Below are positions 24,868 to 32,289 of a DNA stretch of 43,827 nt, in pieces. Source of the DNA: a virus. Position 1 is the first letter of the stretch. Every line of letters begins with the position of its first letter. The stretch spans positions 1 to 43,827 of IMG/VR virus record IMGVR_UViG_3300017598_001824, one strand, 5' to 3'. The notes under the pieces were generated by a model. The model had not been told where the DNA came from, did not search any database, and saw only the letters and a list, made by a program, of their open reading frames with translations. The position numbers were made by a program, and so were the translations under genes.

Positions 24868-27468
24868 ATGGCAAACGATTTTAGTACCGATCCACAATGC
24901 GTATCTGTCTGGACGTTTAACGGGCAGAATATGGATGATGATCGAGGTGGAAACGATCTAACGGAGAATGGGGTACCTACCTATGACGGGTCTGATAAGC
25001 AGGAAGGGGCTTACAGCGTTGATCTGGAGAGCGGGACTGGCCAGTGGGGGGAGATAGCAGATGGAAGCCTTGATGCTGATACTCCCGGGAAGGATGGGAA
25101 TGACCCCCAGTCTTTTACGATTTGCGGATGGTTTAAGGCAGAAAGCTTTCCTTGGCAGTCTTGTATCCTTTCTAAATGGGGAGGGGGATCAGGTAATCGA
25201 ACGTGGTCTCTAAATGTTCTGGGTACAGGTTATCCACGCTTTATGGTTGGGTATGATGGAGGAGATAGCGACTACAATACCAACCATGACGTACAGTGTA
25301 ATACAGGCCAATGGTATCATCTTGCAGGCGCCTTTAATCATAACACAAACGAGACAAAGATACGTTTGTGGACAGGTGTTTCAGCAACCACAGTCACAGG
25401 GGATCTTGGTGTAGAAACCTTTTCTCCTACAGCAGAGGAAGTTACTCTCGGCAAGTTTGGAGCAGGAAACTTTTACGATGGGTTGCTTGATGAAGTTGTC
25501 CTGTTCAGACGATATCTCCAAGACGATGAGATTGATGCTATAAGAGGAGGGACATACTCTGGTGGATCCAGCTCATCCTCCTCCAGCTCAAGCAGCTCAA
25601 TTTCCAGTAGTAGCATATCTTCATCGAGCAGCAGTATATCATCGTCCAGTAGCTCTTCGTCGTCTTCAATTTCATCGAGCTCGATATCTTCCTCTTCTTC
25701 GTCAATTAGCTCATCATCGTCCTCAATCAGCTCATCCTCATCTTCCTTCCCCGGTGCTGTATATGAGGAGTTTATAACTGGTGAAGATGAAGGCTGGCGA
25801 ACCAGAGAGCATACATGGAGAGCCCAGACGTTCACACCTTCTGCCACTCATGTCATTAACCGGGTCAATTTAAAGCTCCTTAGAAGCGGGCTTCCCGGAA
25901 CAGTAACGGCAAGCATAAGGGCGACAGACTCAGATGGGCTACCGACGGGAAGCGATCTTTGTTCTGGCACCTTTGACGGAGACGAAATTACAACAGATGC
26001 AGCTGGTGACTGGTACAGCTTTGACTTCGGAGCAGGCACGTATCTCTACGCATCTACTCTCTATGCAATAGTGTTCAGGGCTCCAGATGGCGGGCCGGAA
26101 AATTTTGTAAGGTGGCTGGTAGATCTAGCTGGTGGGTATGCTGATGGGAAGGTCTGCTACAGTGCCAACTCTGGAGTGGGATGGAGCGGTCCAACGCTTC
26201 AAGACTTCCTTTTTCAAGACATAGGGTGGGACTCATCCTCATCCAGCTCCTCGTCCTCTAGCTCTTCAATTTCAAGCTCATCGAGTAGTAGTTCGTCTAG
26301 CAGCTCAATTTCATCCTCATCTTCATCCATATCTTCATCCTCGATCTCATCCTCATCAATCAGCTCAAGCTCAATCAGCCTAGCTGACGTTGCCTTTGAC
26401 GAACACTTTGAGGCAGATCCGGGATATGACGAGACATGGAGTGAGGGAGAGACGGTTAATACTGGCTGCACGCTAGACGAAGATCAGGCTTCTGCTGGTG
26501 TAGCTGGTTCTCCTACAGACTGGCAGGTTCAGTGCCTTAAGGTATATACCGATGGAGATGCTACTCGTTACGCTTATGTTGAACACATCTTTGATCGTCC
26601 GATATCTACCTCTCACTTCCGGTTTGATGTCATTCTTGAGGCAGAAACACTCTCAGATGGCGAGACGATCAATATCTTCAAGTGCTTTGATACGGACGGG
26701 AACATACTCTGGTCGTCAAGCATCGATCAGCAATCAAGCATCCTCCGCCTCAAGAACTCTATCTATTACGATGGATCAGAGTCTGCTTACGCTTTCTCAC
26801 CTATCTCTGTGGATACCCGGTATGTCATTGAGGTGGAATGGGATACTGTCCTTGATGTCTGGGGACTGAGGGTAAACGGAACGCTTATTGAGTCTGGCAG
26901 CTTGTTTATCCCGGCAACCACACGGTCGCTAAGGAAGATCCGGGTAGGTGCAGGAGATACAGCAACGTTTGGGGCAACGGCTACTTTCTATATCGACAAC
27001 GTACTGCTAACCCAGTCCGATTTTAACTACTCCTCCTCGTCCTCATCATCGATCTCAAGTTCCAGCAGCAGCAGTTCAGAATCCAGTTCTGTTTCCTCCA
27101 GTTCCAGCTCGTCAAGTATTTCGTCGTCATCATCGTCGATATCCTCGGTGAGTAGCTCGTCATCAACAAGCTCCTCATCCAGTAGCATATCGTCAAGCAG
27201 CAGTTCTTCAAGTAGCAGTATATCGAGCTCCTCGTCATCTATCTCGTCGTCATCCAGCTCGATTTCATCAAGCTCGATCAGTAGTAGCAGCTCTTCGATC
27301 TCGTCATCGTCAATTTCGTCCTCGTCGATCTCGTCGTCATCAATATCATCGTCATCCTCTTCGATCTCATCCTCGTCTTCATCTTTGTCGAGCTCGTATT
27401 CGATGGCCTTAACCTATAAAGTCTGGATACTTACGCCAGCAGGATGGGCAAATGTGGCCTCGGTATAG
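24868..27468 (+). CDS. Multi-domain beta-sandwich fibre with Ser/Ile linkers
   Basis: 866 residues. Domain 1 (about 5-232) is LamG/concanavalin-like (VSVWTFNGQN, QSFTICGWFKAE, WYHLAGAFNHNTNETKI). Domain 2 (about 294-455) is a jelly-roll-like domain (WRAQTFTPSATHVINRVNL, ATSTLYAIVF-like region). Domain 3 (about 505-720) is again lectin-like (SHFRFDVILEAE, RYVIEVEWDTVLDVWGLRV, ATFYIDNVLL). They are joined by pure Ser/Ile linkers at residues 234-293, 456-504 and 722-843. A short tail (TYKVWILTPAGWANV) ends the protein. Several sugar-binding-like heads on flexible serine stalks suggest a host-recognition protein. The linkers share composition with the neighbouring serine protein. Confidence 0.65.
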   Translation: MANDFSTDPQCVSVWTFNGQNMDDDRGGNDLTENGVPTYDGSDKQEGAYSVDLESGTGQWGEIADGSLDADTPGKDGNDPQSFTICGWFKAESFPWQSCILSKWGGGSGNRTWSLNVLGTGYPRFMVGYDGGDSDYNTNHDVQCNTGQWYHLAGAFNHNTNETKIRLWTGVSATTVTGDLGVETFSPTAEEVTLGKFGAGNFYDGLLDEVVLFRRYLQDDEIDAIRGGTYSGGSSSSSSSSSSSISSSSISSSSSSISSSSSSSSSSISSSSISSSSSSISSSSSSISSSSSSFPGAVYEEFITGEDEGWRTREHTWRAQTFTPSATHVINRVNLKLLRSGLPGTVTASIRATDSDGLPTGSDLCSGTFDGDEITTDAAGDWYSFDFGAGTYLYASTLYAIVFRAPDGGPENFVRWLVDLAGGYADGKVCYSANSGVGWSGPTLQDFLFQDIGWDSSSSSSSSSSSSISSSSSSSSSSSSISSSSSSISSSSISSSSISSSSISLADVAFDEHFEADPGYDETWSEGETVNTGCTLDEDQASAGVAGSPTDWQVQCLKVYTDGDATRYAYVEHIFDRPISTSHFRFDVILEAETLSDGETINIFKCFDTDGNILWSSSIDQQSSILRLKNSIYYDGSESAYAFSPISVDTRYVIEVEWDTVLDVWGLRVNGTLIESGSLFIPATTRSLRKIRVGAGDTATFGATATFYIDNVLLTQSDFNYSSSSSSSISSSSSSSSESSSVSSSSSSSSISSSSSSISSVSSSSSTSSSSSSISSSSSSSSSSISSSSSSISSSSSSISSSSISSSSSSISSSSISSSSISSSSISSSSSSISSSSSSLSSSYSMALTYKVWILTPAGWANVASV
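25567..25746 (+). repeat. Ser/Ile linker 1
   Basis: Sixty codons of Ser with Ile at irregular intervals, joining the first LamG-like domain to the second domain. Mixed TCN and AGY codons are used, as in the long tract upstream. Confidence 0.85.
26233..26379 (+). repeat. Ser/Ile linker 2
   Basis: Forty-nine codons of Ser and Ile joining domains 2 and 3 of the same protein. Units shorten towards the end (Ile after every four Ser). Confidence 0.85.
27031..27396 (+). repeat. Ser/Ile linker 3
   Basis: About 122 codons of Ser with Ile and rare Glu, Val, Thr and Leu, between the third domain and a short C-terminal tail. It is the least regular of the Ser tracts. Confidence 0.85.
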
Positions 27469-27479
27469 ACGACAGAAAT

Positions 27480-27508
27480 TTGACATAGGCAGGGGGACAC
27501 TATATAAT
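27480..27508 (+). promoter_or_regulatory. Perfect-consensus sigma70-type promoter
   Basis: TTGACA (27480-27485) and TATAAT (27503-27508) are both exact consensus hexamers separated by the ideal 17 bases. Transcription should begin near 27515 and lead into the YkgJ-like gene at 27546. It lies in the 77-base gap after the serine-rich fibre. Its perfection makes chance unlikely and implies recognition by the host housekeeping RNA polymerase. Confidence 0.85.
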
Positions 27509-27545
27509 GTGGGCAACCGATATAAGGCACTACACATAGTATGCT

Positions 27546-27863
27546 ATGGACTACGAAAAAGATTGCAAGCGGTGTGGGAAATGTTGTACCCCGGGCTTTC
27601 TGTTTAAAGAAGAGTTTGTCAGGCTGAAAAGCTTGAGATGTATCTACTTAGGAGAGGACAATCTATGCAAGATTTACGAGAATAGAAAACAGGTTGTGGG
27701 CTGTTTTAGCCCGTGGGAATTCCCAGAAGGATGGATGCCAGATGACTGTGCTTTTGGTGGAAGCACAAGAGAGATAAGCGGAGATGAAGAAGAAGAGTTT
27801 ATCACGACTCCATCATGGGAGCTAATTGTCATGTTTAAGACAGGACTTTTTAAATGGAGGTAA
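27546..27863 (+). CDS. YkgJ-family CxxCxxCC protein
   Basis: 105 residues. The N-terminus has the YkgJ/UPF0153 signature: C7-x2-C10-x2-C13-C14, followed by C32, C41 and C53, plus a last Cys in DDCAFGG. The family is thought to bind zinc or iron; no activity is established here. It is the first gene after the consensus promoter at 27480-27508, about 30 bases from the expected transcript start. No clear Shine-Dalgarno precedes the ATG, unlike its neighbours. Own promoter, odd initiation and a non-structural family suggest a moron-type cargo gene. It has no terminator of its own. Confidence 0.75.
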   Translation: MDYEKDCKRCGKCCTPGFLFKEEFVRLKSLRCIYLGEDNLCKIYENRKQVVGCFSPWEFPEGWMPDDCAFGGSTREISGDEEEEFITTPSWELIVMFKTGLFKWR

Positions 27864-27867
27864 CGTT

Positions 27868-28536
27868 ATGGGATTTGGATTAATAACAGCAGGATTAACG
27901 GCAGCAGCTTCAGGAGCAGCTTCAGGTGCAGCTGGTGGCATGTTGGGGAAAAAGAAACCACCTAAGCCGGAATATATGGAGGAGCAGAAGCCATTTATGC
28001 GAGCATCTCAGGCTACGATCCCTCTTTACCTTCAGACAATGACAGGTGGGATGCCTGATTATCTCAGACGGTATTTGATGCAGACTCAAGGGGTTTTGCA
28101 ACAGCAGATGGGACAAGGTGCTCAGGACTATCTCAGGCAGGTGGGTATGAGAGGGATGGATTTCGGACCGGCAGCACAAGCTGGACTCTCCAATATCTAC
28201 TCTGCGGCTATCCCGGCATTAGCACAGGGGCTGACTCAGACCCGTTCCGGTATCATGGGGCAGGCAATGAAGGGAATGCAGCAGTGGTCGATGATGAAGC
28301 CTCATGGTATGACAGATCCTAAGCAGCCTTCAGTGGGTAAACATGCCGCAGCTGGGGCATTACAGGGATTTGGTAGGGGATTAGGATCTCCGGCTCAAGC
28401 CAAACAACCGTTAGCTGGCAGAGCGCCAAACGTACAAGCTCCTCCCCAACAAGCACCACTTGCTCAAAACACTACTCTTGGCGGAGGTCAGCAATTTAAT
28501 CCGGCATTGCTCAAGGGAATTTTGGGCGGGGGATAG
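27868..28536 (+). CDS. Probable internal virion/ejection protein
   Basis: 222 residues from ATG 27868, chosen over an earlier in-frame start because GGAGG lies 7 bases upstream. The N-terminus is a Gly/Ala-rich hydrophobic segment (about residues 5-27) that could enter a membrane, followed by KKKPPKP. The middle is Met/Gln/Gly-rich and probably helical, and the C-terminus is Pro/Gln/Ala-rich. This composition is common in small internal virion proteins that are ejected with DNA (T7 gp14-like role). The role is inferred from composition and context. Confidence 0.45.
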   Translation: MGFGLITAGLTAAASGAASGAAGGMLGKKKPPKPEYMEEQKPFMRASQATIPLYLQTMTGGMPDYLRRYLMQTQGVLQQQMGQGAQDYLRQVGMRGMDFGPAAQAGLSNIYSAAIPALAQGLTQTRSGIMGQAMKGMQQWSMMKPHGMTDPKQPSVGKHAAAGALQGFGRGLGSPAQAKQPLAGRAPNVQAPPQQAPLAQNTTLGGGQQFNPALLKGILGGG

Positions 28537-28547
28537 GAGGGGATCGT

Positions 28548-29099
28548 ATGAAAGTGGCGCTAGACATCGGACACATGGGCAAGAAAAGCCGGCCAGACGA
28601 CAGAGGAGCGGAATACAACAGCTACGTCGAAGCAGACTTTGCTCTCGAATACGCTGTGATCGCTCGTAAGCTTTTAGAAGCAGCTGGCCACCAAACCTTT
28701 CTCCTCGCTCATGACAATTATATCGCACGACATGCTTTCTGTAACAGTGTCAAGGTGGATCTCCACATACAATGCCATGTCAATTCACCAGATGGCAGGT
28801 ATGCCCTTATCCTTCATAGCGAGGATGCAGGAGATAGCTGTATAACGTTCACAGAGATCATGTCACATCAGCTCAAAAAATGGTTAGGTTCCACAATATC
28901 GAAAGTGGACGTACTTCCGATCAAGGGAGATGACAAACGGTTCATCTGCCTGAACCCGGGCAGCCCATCGATCGTTCTGGAGCCTTTGTTTCTTAAAAAC
29001 GATGCACACCTAAAACTTATACTTCATGAAGAGGGACTCGTTGTGATAGGGAAGGCGGTTGCCGAAGCTATTGAGGAATGGAGTAGGGGAGGAGGATAA
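28548..29099 (+). CDS. N-acetylmuramoyl-L-alanine amidase (endolysin, Amidase_3)
   Basis: 183 residues. It matches the Amidase_3 zinc enzyme: ALDIGHMG with H9, E28 in YVEADF, LHIQCHVNS with H77, and VLEPLFL with the catalytic-type E145. It would cleave the amide bond between N-acetylmuramic acid and L-alanine in peptidoglycan. There is no signal peptide and no cell-wall-binding domain, so it is a compact single-domain lysin that needs a holin to reach the wall. AGGAGG precedes the ATG. TM and lipoprotein-like genes follow, consistent with a lysis cassette. A virion-associated role is possible because it lies among structural genes. Confidence 0.8.
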   Translation: MKVALDIGHMGKKSRPDDRGAEYNSYVEADFALEYAVIARKLLEAAGHQTFLLAHDNYIARHAFCNSVKVDLHIQCHVNSPDGRYALILHSEDAGDSCITFTEIMSHQLKKWLGSTISKVDVLPIKGDDKRFICLNPGSPSIVLEPLFLKNDAHLKLILHEEGLVVIGKAVAEAIEEWSRGGG

Positions 29100-29101
29100 C
29101 G

Positions 29102-29431
29102 GTGGAACATGGAGATATAATGCTTGCTGTTGTTGGCACGTTTGTTTGCACGCTGCTCGGGAAAATCATCTTTGACTGGCTAAGTAATGGCAAGGGTAAA
29201 AAGGTTGCAGTGAGACAGTGTAAAGACTGCTCGGAGTTTAGGATAATGGCAAACAAGATAGACTGGTTAACAGATTGGCACAAGAAGACGGATGCTGACG
29301 GTACGCCTCTTGGGTATACGCCTAAAACAGAGATTGTCAAGTTGCAAGAACAGGCAGCGGAGAGTAATACCGTTCTGAAGCAGATCCTTGAGCAGCTTAA
29401 GCTAAACTATAAGGTGTTCTCAAAGGGATGA
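29102..29431 (+). CDS. Small single-TM protein, candidate holin
   Basis: 109 residues from GTG 29102 with AGGAGG 6 bases upstream. One hydrophobic segment (about 5-26, IMLAVVGTFVCTLLG) is followed by a basic patch (GKGKKVAVRQ), a CKDC motif and an amphipathic coiled-coil C-terminus. One TM near the N-terminus, next to the endolysin, suggests a holin or lysis regulator. It does not match a holin family that I can name, so a scaffold or receptor-type membrane protein is possible. Confidence 0.45.
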   Translation: MEHGDIMLAVVGTFVCTLLGKIIFDWLSNGKGKKVAVRQCKDCSEFRIMANKIDWLTDWHKKTDADGTPLGYTPKTEIVKLQEQAAESNTVLKQILEQLKLNYKVFSKG

Positions 29432-29469
29432 GGTCAAGTAGCCGCAAACCTAAACAAAAGGAGGTGTGT

Positions 29470-29916
29470 ATGAAAACGTTCTTGGCTAGTCTTGTCTGTG
29501 GGATCCTGTGTGCGTCCTGTACGATGGGGATGCTGAACCGGGAACTCCCGGATGGTACGAAGGAAAGTGGGCCTTATGTCGAGATAGGGCAGCTGCAAAC
29601 AGTAGAGGGATACAATACTATCTACACAAACAAGGGGATAGGCTGGGACTCTGAGATCCCTGTACCGTTTGCTAATAGTTTTGCAGTTCTTAAGATAGCG
29701 TTCGGGTACCTCAACAGTACCAGAGTTATCTTAAGGCATGATGCAGTTCTGGTTTTAGATGTTGCTATCGACCCCTTCAACAAGGGTGGCGTGACGGATA
29801 CGTTCCTTTATGGTGAGGAGGCTATAACGGAATACAGCCAGTATTTTGAGATAGCAGGAGACATGAGTGAAGAGCCAGACTCAAGCGAGGAACCTGTAGA
29901 TGGAGACGGAGAATGA
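29470..29916 (+). CDS. Putative exported lipoprotein, possible spanin subunit
   Basis: 148 residues from ATG 29470, with a strong AGGAGGTG; an earlier in-frame start is less likely. The N-terminus is a signal sequence (MKTFLASLVCGILCASC) ending in an imperfect lipobox with Cys17 as the candidate lipidated residue. The mature part is beta-rich with an acidic C-terminus (EEPVDGDGE). In the lysis context an outer-membrane lipoprotein could be an o-spanin, which would imply a Gram-negative host. The protein is longer than most o-spanins and lacks their Pro-rich stretch, so this is tentative. Confidence 0.45.
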   Translation: MKTFLASLVCGILCASCTMGMLNRELPDGTKESGPYVEIGQLQTVEGYNTIYTNKGIGWDSEIPVPFANSFAVLKIAFGYLNSTRVILRHDAVLVLDVAIDPFNKGGVTDTFLYGEEAITEYSQYFEIAGDMSEEPDSSEEPVDGDGE

Positions 29917-30107
29917 ACTGGATACTATCTAAGATGATCGCTATCGTGTTTGAGTACCTCATTACTCCCAAGAACTTCAGGTGGGCGATGGGGAAAGCAG
30001 CAAAGCAACTAAAGAAGCTCGCAGCCCTGACAACGTTTACCGACGTTGACGATAAGGCTGTAGAGATCTACATCAAAACCTTTCACCTTGAGGAGGAGAG
30101 CAAATGA
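29913..30107 (+). CDS. Small amphipathic protein in the lysis region
   Basis: 64 residues. A mildly hydrophobic N-terminal helix (WILSKMIAIVFEYLI) is followed by a basic stretch (KAAKQLKKLAAL) and an acidic end (EEESK). The ATG overlaps the previous stop, with GGAGA upstream. It may be a membrane-associated lysis accessory; no family is recognised. Confidence 0.45.
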   Translation: MNWILSKMIAIVFEYLITPKNFRWAMGKAAKQLKKLAALTTFTDVDDKAVEIYIKTFHLEEESK

Positions 30108-30502
30108 AGAAACTACTGCTATTTATCATACTGTCTTTTTGCCTGTGTTTCCCAGCTATGGCACAAGAGACAAACGATATCAGGTTTACATGGGACCAAA
30201 CGATCTCAGATGATTTTGCCGGCTGGGAACTGTATCAGCATACCGCAGTAATGGGTGAGGGAAACGTGTGTCAGACAGAGGGAACGATGATTGTTGACGT
30301 AGAGTATACCGGGCAAACAGTTTACACGGCAGATTACCAGCTTTCGGGGCAGGCAGGAGATACGTTCTACTTTAGAATTCTGGCTAAAGACGCCACCGGC
30401 AATAAGTCAGAGTGTTCTAATGAGGCGTCATACACGCTTGTAGACACAGCTCCTCCGTCTACCCCGATCAACCTGACGATAGAAGTTGTCGTTCAACCGT
30501 AA
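30104..30502 (+). CDS. Secreted fibronectin III-domain protein
   Basis: 132 residues. A clear signal peptide (MKKLLLFIILSF, cleavage after AMA at about residue 20) is followed by a single fibronectin III-like domain: IRFTWDQTISDDFAGWELY, then TFYFRILAKDATGNKS with a final CSNEASYTL strand. Two Cys (near 60 and 106) could form a disulfide. The protein is predicted to be exported by the infected cell rather than packaged. It overlaps the preceding gene by ATGA. Role unknown; superinfection or surface interaction is possible. Confidence 0.6.
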   Translation: MKKLLLFIILSFCLCFPAMAQETNDIRFTWDQTISDDFAGWELYQHTAVMGEGNVCQTEGTMIVDVEYTGQTVYTADYQLSGQAGDTFYFRILAKDATGNKSECSNEASYTLVDTAPPSTPINLTIEVVVQP

Positions 30503-30516
30503 GGAGGAGAGAGAAG

Positions 30517-30798
30517 ATGGCTAACGATCTAACCAAGAACCCCTTGAAGGTTGATACGAATGCGACAACGGTTACGTGGGCGGGATCTGGTAAGCTGAAC
30601 ATCCGTGAAATCGTCTGGATAGGAGCGACCGACACACATACTCTCGTTCTCACGATTAACGGTGTAGCGCTTACCTTTACTCATTTAGACGCCTTACATG
30701 GCGAGCAATACCACCCGTTTCTTGAGCCGCTTGGATGGGTAGATTCTTTCGTTGTAACGTCAAGGGGAAGTGGCACGGTTTACATATTCTTAGACTAG
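30517..30798 (+). CDS. Small beta protein, first of a tandem pair
   Basis: 93 residues, starting MANDLTKNP and containing WAGSGKLNIREIVWIGA, HTLVLTINGVALTF and a final YIFLD strand. It is entirely beta in pattern, without motif. The next gene has the same start, the same core and the same end, so they are paralogues from a tandem duplication. Strong AAGGAGGAG site. Function unknown; small beta proteins in this position are probably virion components. Confidence 0.6.
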   Translation: MANDLTKNPLKVDTNATTVTWAGSGKLNIREIVWIGATDTHTLVLTINGVALTFTHLDALHGEQYHPFLEPLGWVDSFVVTSRGSGTVYIFLD

Positions 30799-30813
30799 CG
30801 GAGGTAATATAAG

Positions 30814-31092
30814 ATGGCTAACGATCTAACCAAGAACCCGATGAACGTAGATACGGCAGCAACAATCACATGGGCTGGCTCTGGAAAGATGACTATCCGT
30901 GAGCTTGTCTGGATAGGAGCGGCTAACACCAATACCCTTGTCCTTACCATAAATGGAGTAGCACTTACCTTCACCCATATAGATGCTGCTAACGGCGAGG
31001 AGGTCCATCCTTTCGTTAAGCCGCTTGGTATTGTTGACTCCTTTGCTGTTACTACGATCGACGGTGGCAACCTTTATATATTCTTAGACTAG
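30814..31092 (+). CDS. Small beta protein, second of a tandem pair
   Basis: 92 residues, paralogous to the preceding gene: identical MANDLTKNP start, shared WAGSGK, LTINGVALTFTH and YIFLD, and roughly two-thirds identity by eye. Differences cluster in loops (AANTN for ATDTH and KPLGIVDS for EPLGWVDS). It has its own GGAGGT site. Conserved core with changed loops suggests that the two copies have different partners or assemble as a hetero-oligomer. Confidence 0.6.
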   Translation: MANDLTKNPMNVDTAATITWAGSGKMTIRELVWIGAANTNTLVLTINGVALTFTHIDAANGEEVHPFVKPLGIVDSFAVTTIDGGNLYIFLD

Positions 31093-31104
31093 CGAGGTGA
31101 TAAA

Positions 31105-32286
31105 ATGGCACAAGGTTATGTAGACTATTCTGCTCCTTACTTTGCAGAGAAGGAAAGGGGTAGACAACAGATGAACCAAGAAGCTGCTTATGCTTCTGCG
31201 ATGGCCGAGAAGCTAGGGCAGTATACTCCAGAGTTACAAGCTGCTGCTCTCAGGCCATTGGGACAGAACCCAACCGTAGGGGAGAACCTGTTAGGTGCTC
31301 CGATCAGAGGGTTAGGTAATCTTTTTGGGATAGAGTCGATGCAGCAGGTAGGGGCTCCCCAGCCTTTTGACCTTGGCCAAGTTCAACAGGAAGCTCCTCC
31401 TCAATACCCGGCTCTTCCAGATGGCACACCACCGGAGATGCGACAGGCGTTGGAGAACATCGCTCAGCAGATGGGTTTTGCTCCTCAGCAGAAAGAGTCT
31501 ACTACCCCTACTGTTCCTTCTGAGACCGTTGGAAAGCCAAGGCTTAAGACTCAATATGAGCGGGATATGGCAAAGGCACAGCAGGAACAGGTCTGGGATC
31601 TGATCTTAAAAACATACCAGACAGATCAGCAGAGGAGAGCAGCTGAAGCCGATATCCAGCAGACAGTACAGGCAATGGAAGAGTCAAGGGCTCGTGAGAG
31701 GGAGATCGATCATCGGATTAAGACAGGGCTCCCGCCATCAGAGTGGTCATTGATCGAGAAGTATCTGGAGGAGAACACGGACAAGTCGTTCGTAGACGTT
31801 ATGAAGGAGATCAATGCAGCTAAGGGTAACAAGACAGCAAAGCTCCAGATCTATGATGCGGCCATTGCTGCCGGTCATTTTGAAGGAACTTTTGAGCAGT
31901 GGACAGCTCTTATGAACAGAGCCAAGTGGAACCCGATCGAGGCAGCTACCAAGATGTTCTATGCTAATCCGTTTGCAGCGTTCTCTACTCCTCCAGAACA
32001 GCATCACGAGATCATTGCAGCGATGGCTTTAAATATGAGTCAGGCAGCAGCTCAGGTTGACAAGCAGATGCTGGCAGAAGGTAAGGGTGGGTTAGGCGAT
32101 AAGGATATCCCGATCCCAGAAGAGCTTCTAGCTTTAGGAACTACTGAAGCAGATCTTGATCGTTTCCAGAAGGAGACTGGAGCTACCCGGACACAGGCTA
32201 TCCAAGTGAGAATGAACTACCTGAACCAGCAAAACAAGCTGAAAGGACCCAATGCAGCAGAACCTGTAACACCAGCGGGGAAATAA
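31105..32286 (+). CDS. Uncharacterised helical protein before the ejection protein
   Basis: 393 residues, predominantly helical, rich in Ala, Gln and Glu. An aromatic N-terminus (YVDYSAPYFAEKERGRQQM) is followed by a Pro/Gln-rich linker (about 90-150) and a long helical part with MEESRAREREIDHRIK (about 190-205). No enzymatic motif. It precedes the giant protein by three bases and is probably an internal virion component of the ejection apparatus. The family is not recognised. Confidence 0.5.
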   Translation: MAQGYVDYSAPYFAEKERGRQQMNQEAAYASAMAEKLGQYTPELQAAALRPLGQNPTVGENLLGAPIRGLGNLFGIESMQQVGAPQPFDLGQVQQEAPPQYPALPDGTPPEMRQALENIAQQMGFAPQQKESTTPTVPSETVGKPRLKTQYERDMAKAQQEQVWDLILKTYQTDQQRRAAEADIQQTVQAMEESRAREREIDHRIKTGLPPSEWSLIEKYLEENTDKSFVDVMKEINAAKGNKTAKLQIYDAAIAAGHFEGTFEQWTALMNRAKWNPIEAATKMFYANPFAAFSTPPEQHHEIIAAMALNMSQAAAQVDKQMLAEGKGGLGDKDIPIPEELLALGTTEADLDRFQKETGATRTQAIQVRMNYLNQQNKLKGPNAAEPVTPAGK

Positions 32287-32289
32287 GCG

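Noticed and set aside
25473-27238. Antisense frames opposite the Ser/Ile linkers of the second serine-rich protein.
   Set aside because: Same low-complexity artefact; they break in the globular domains between linkers.
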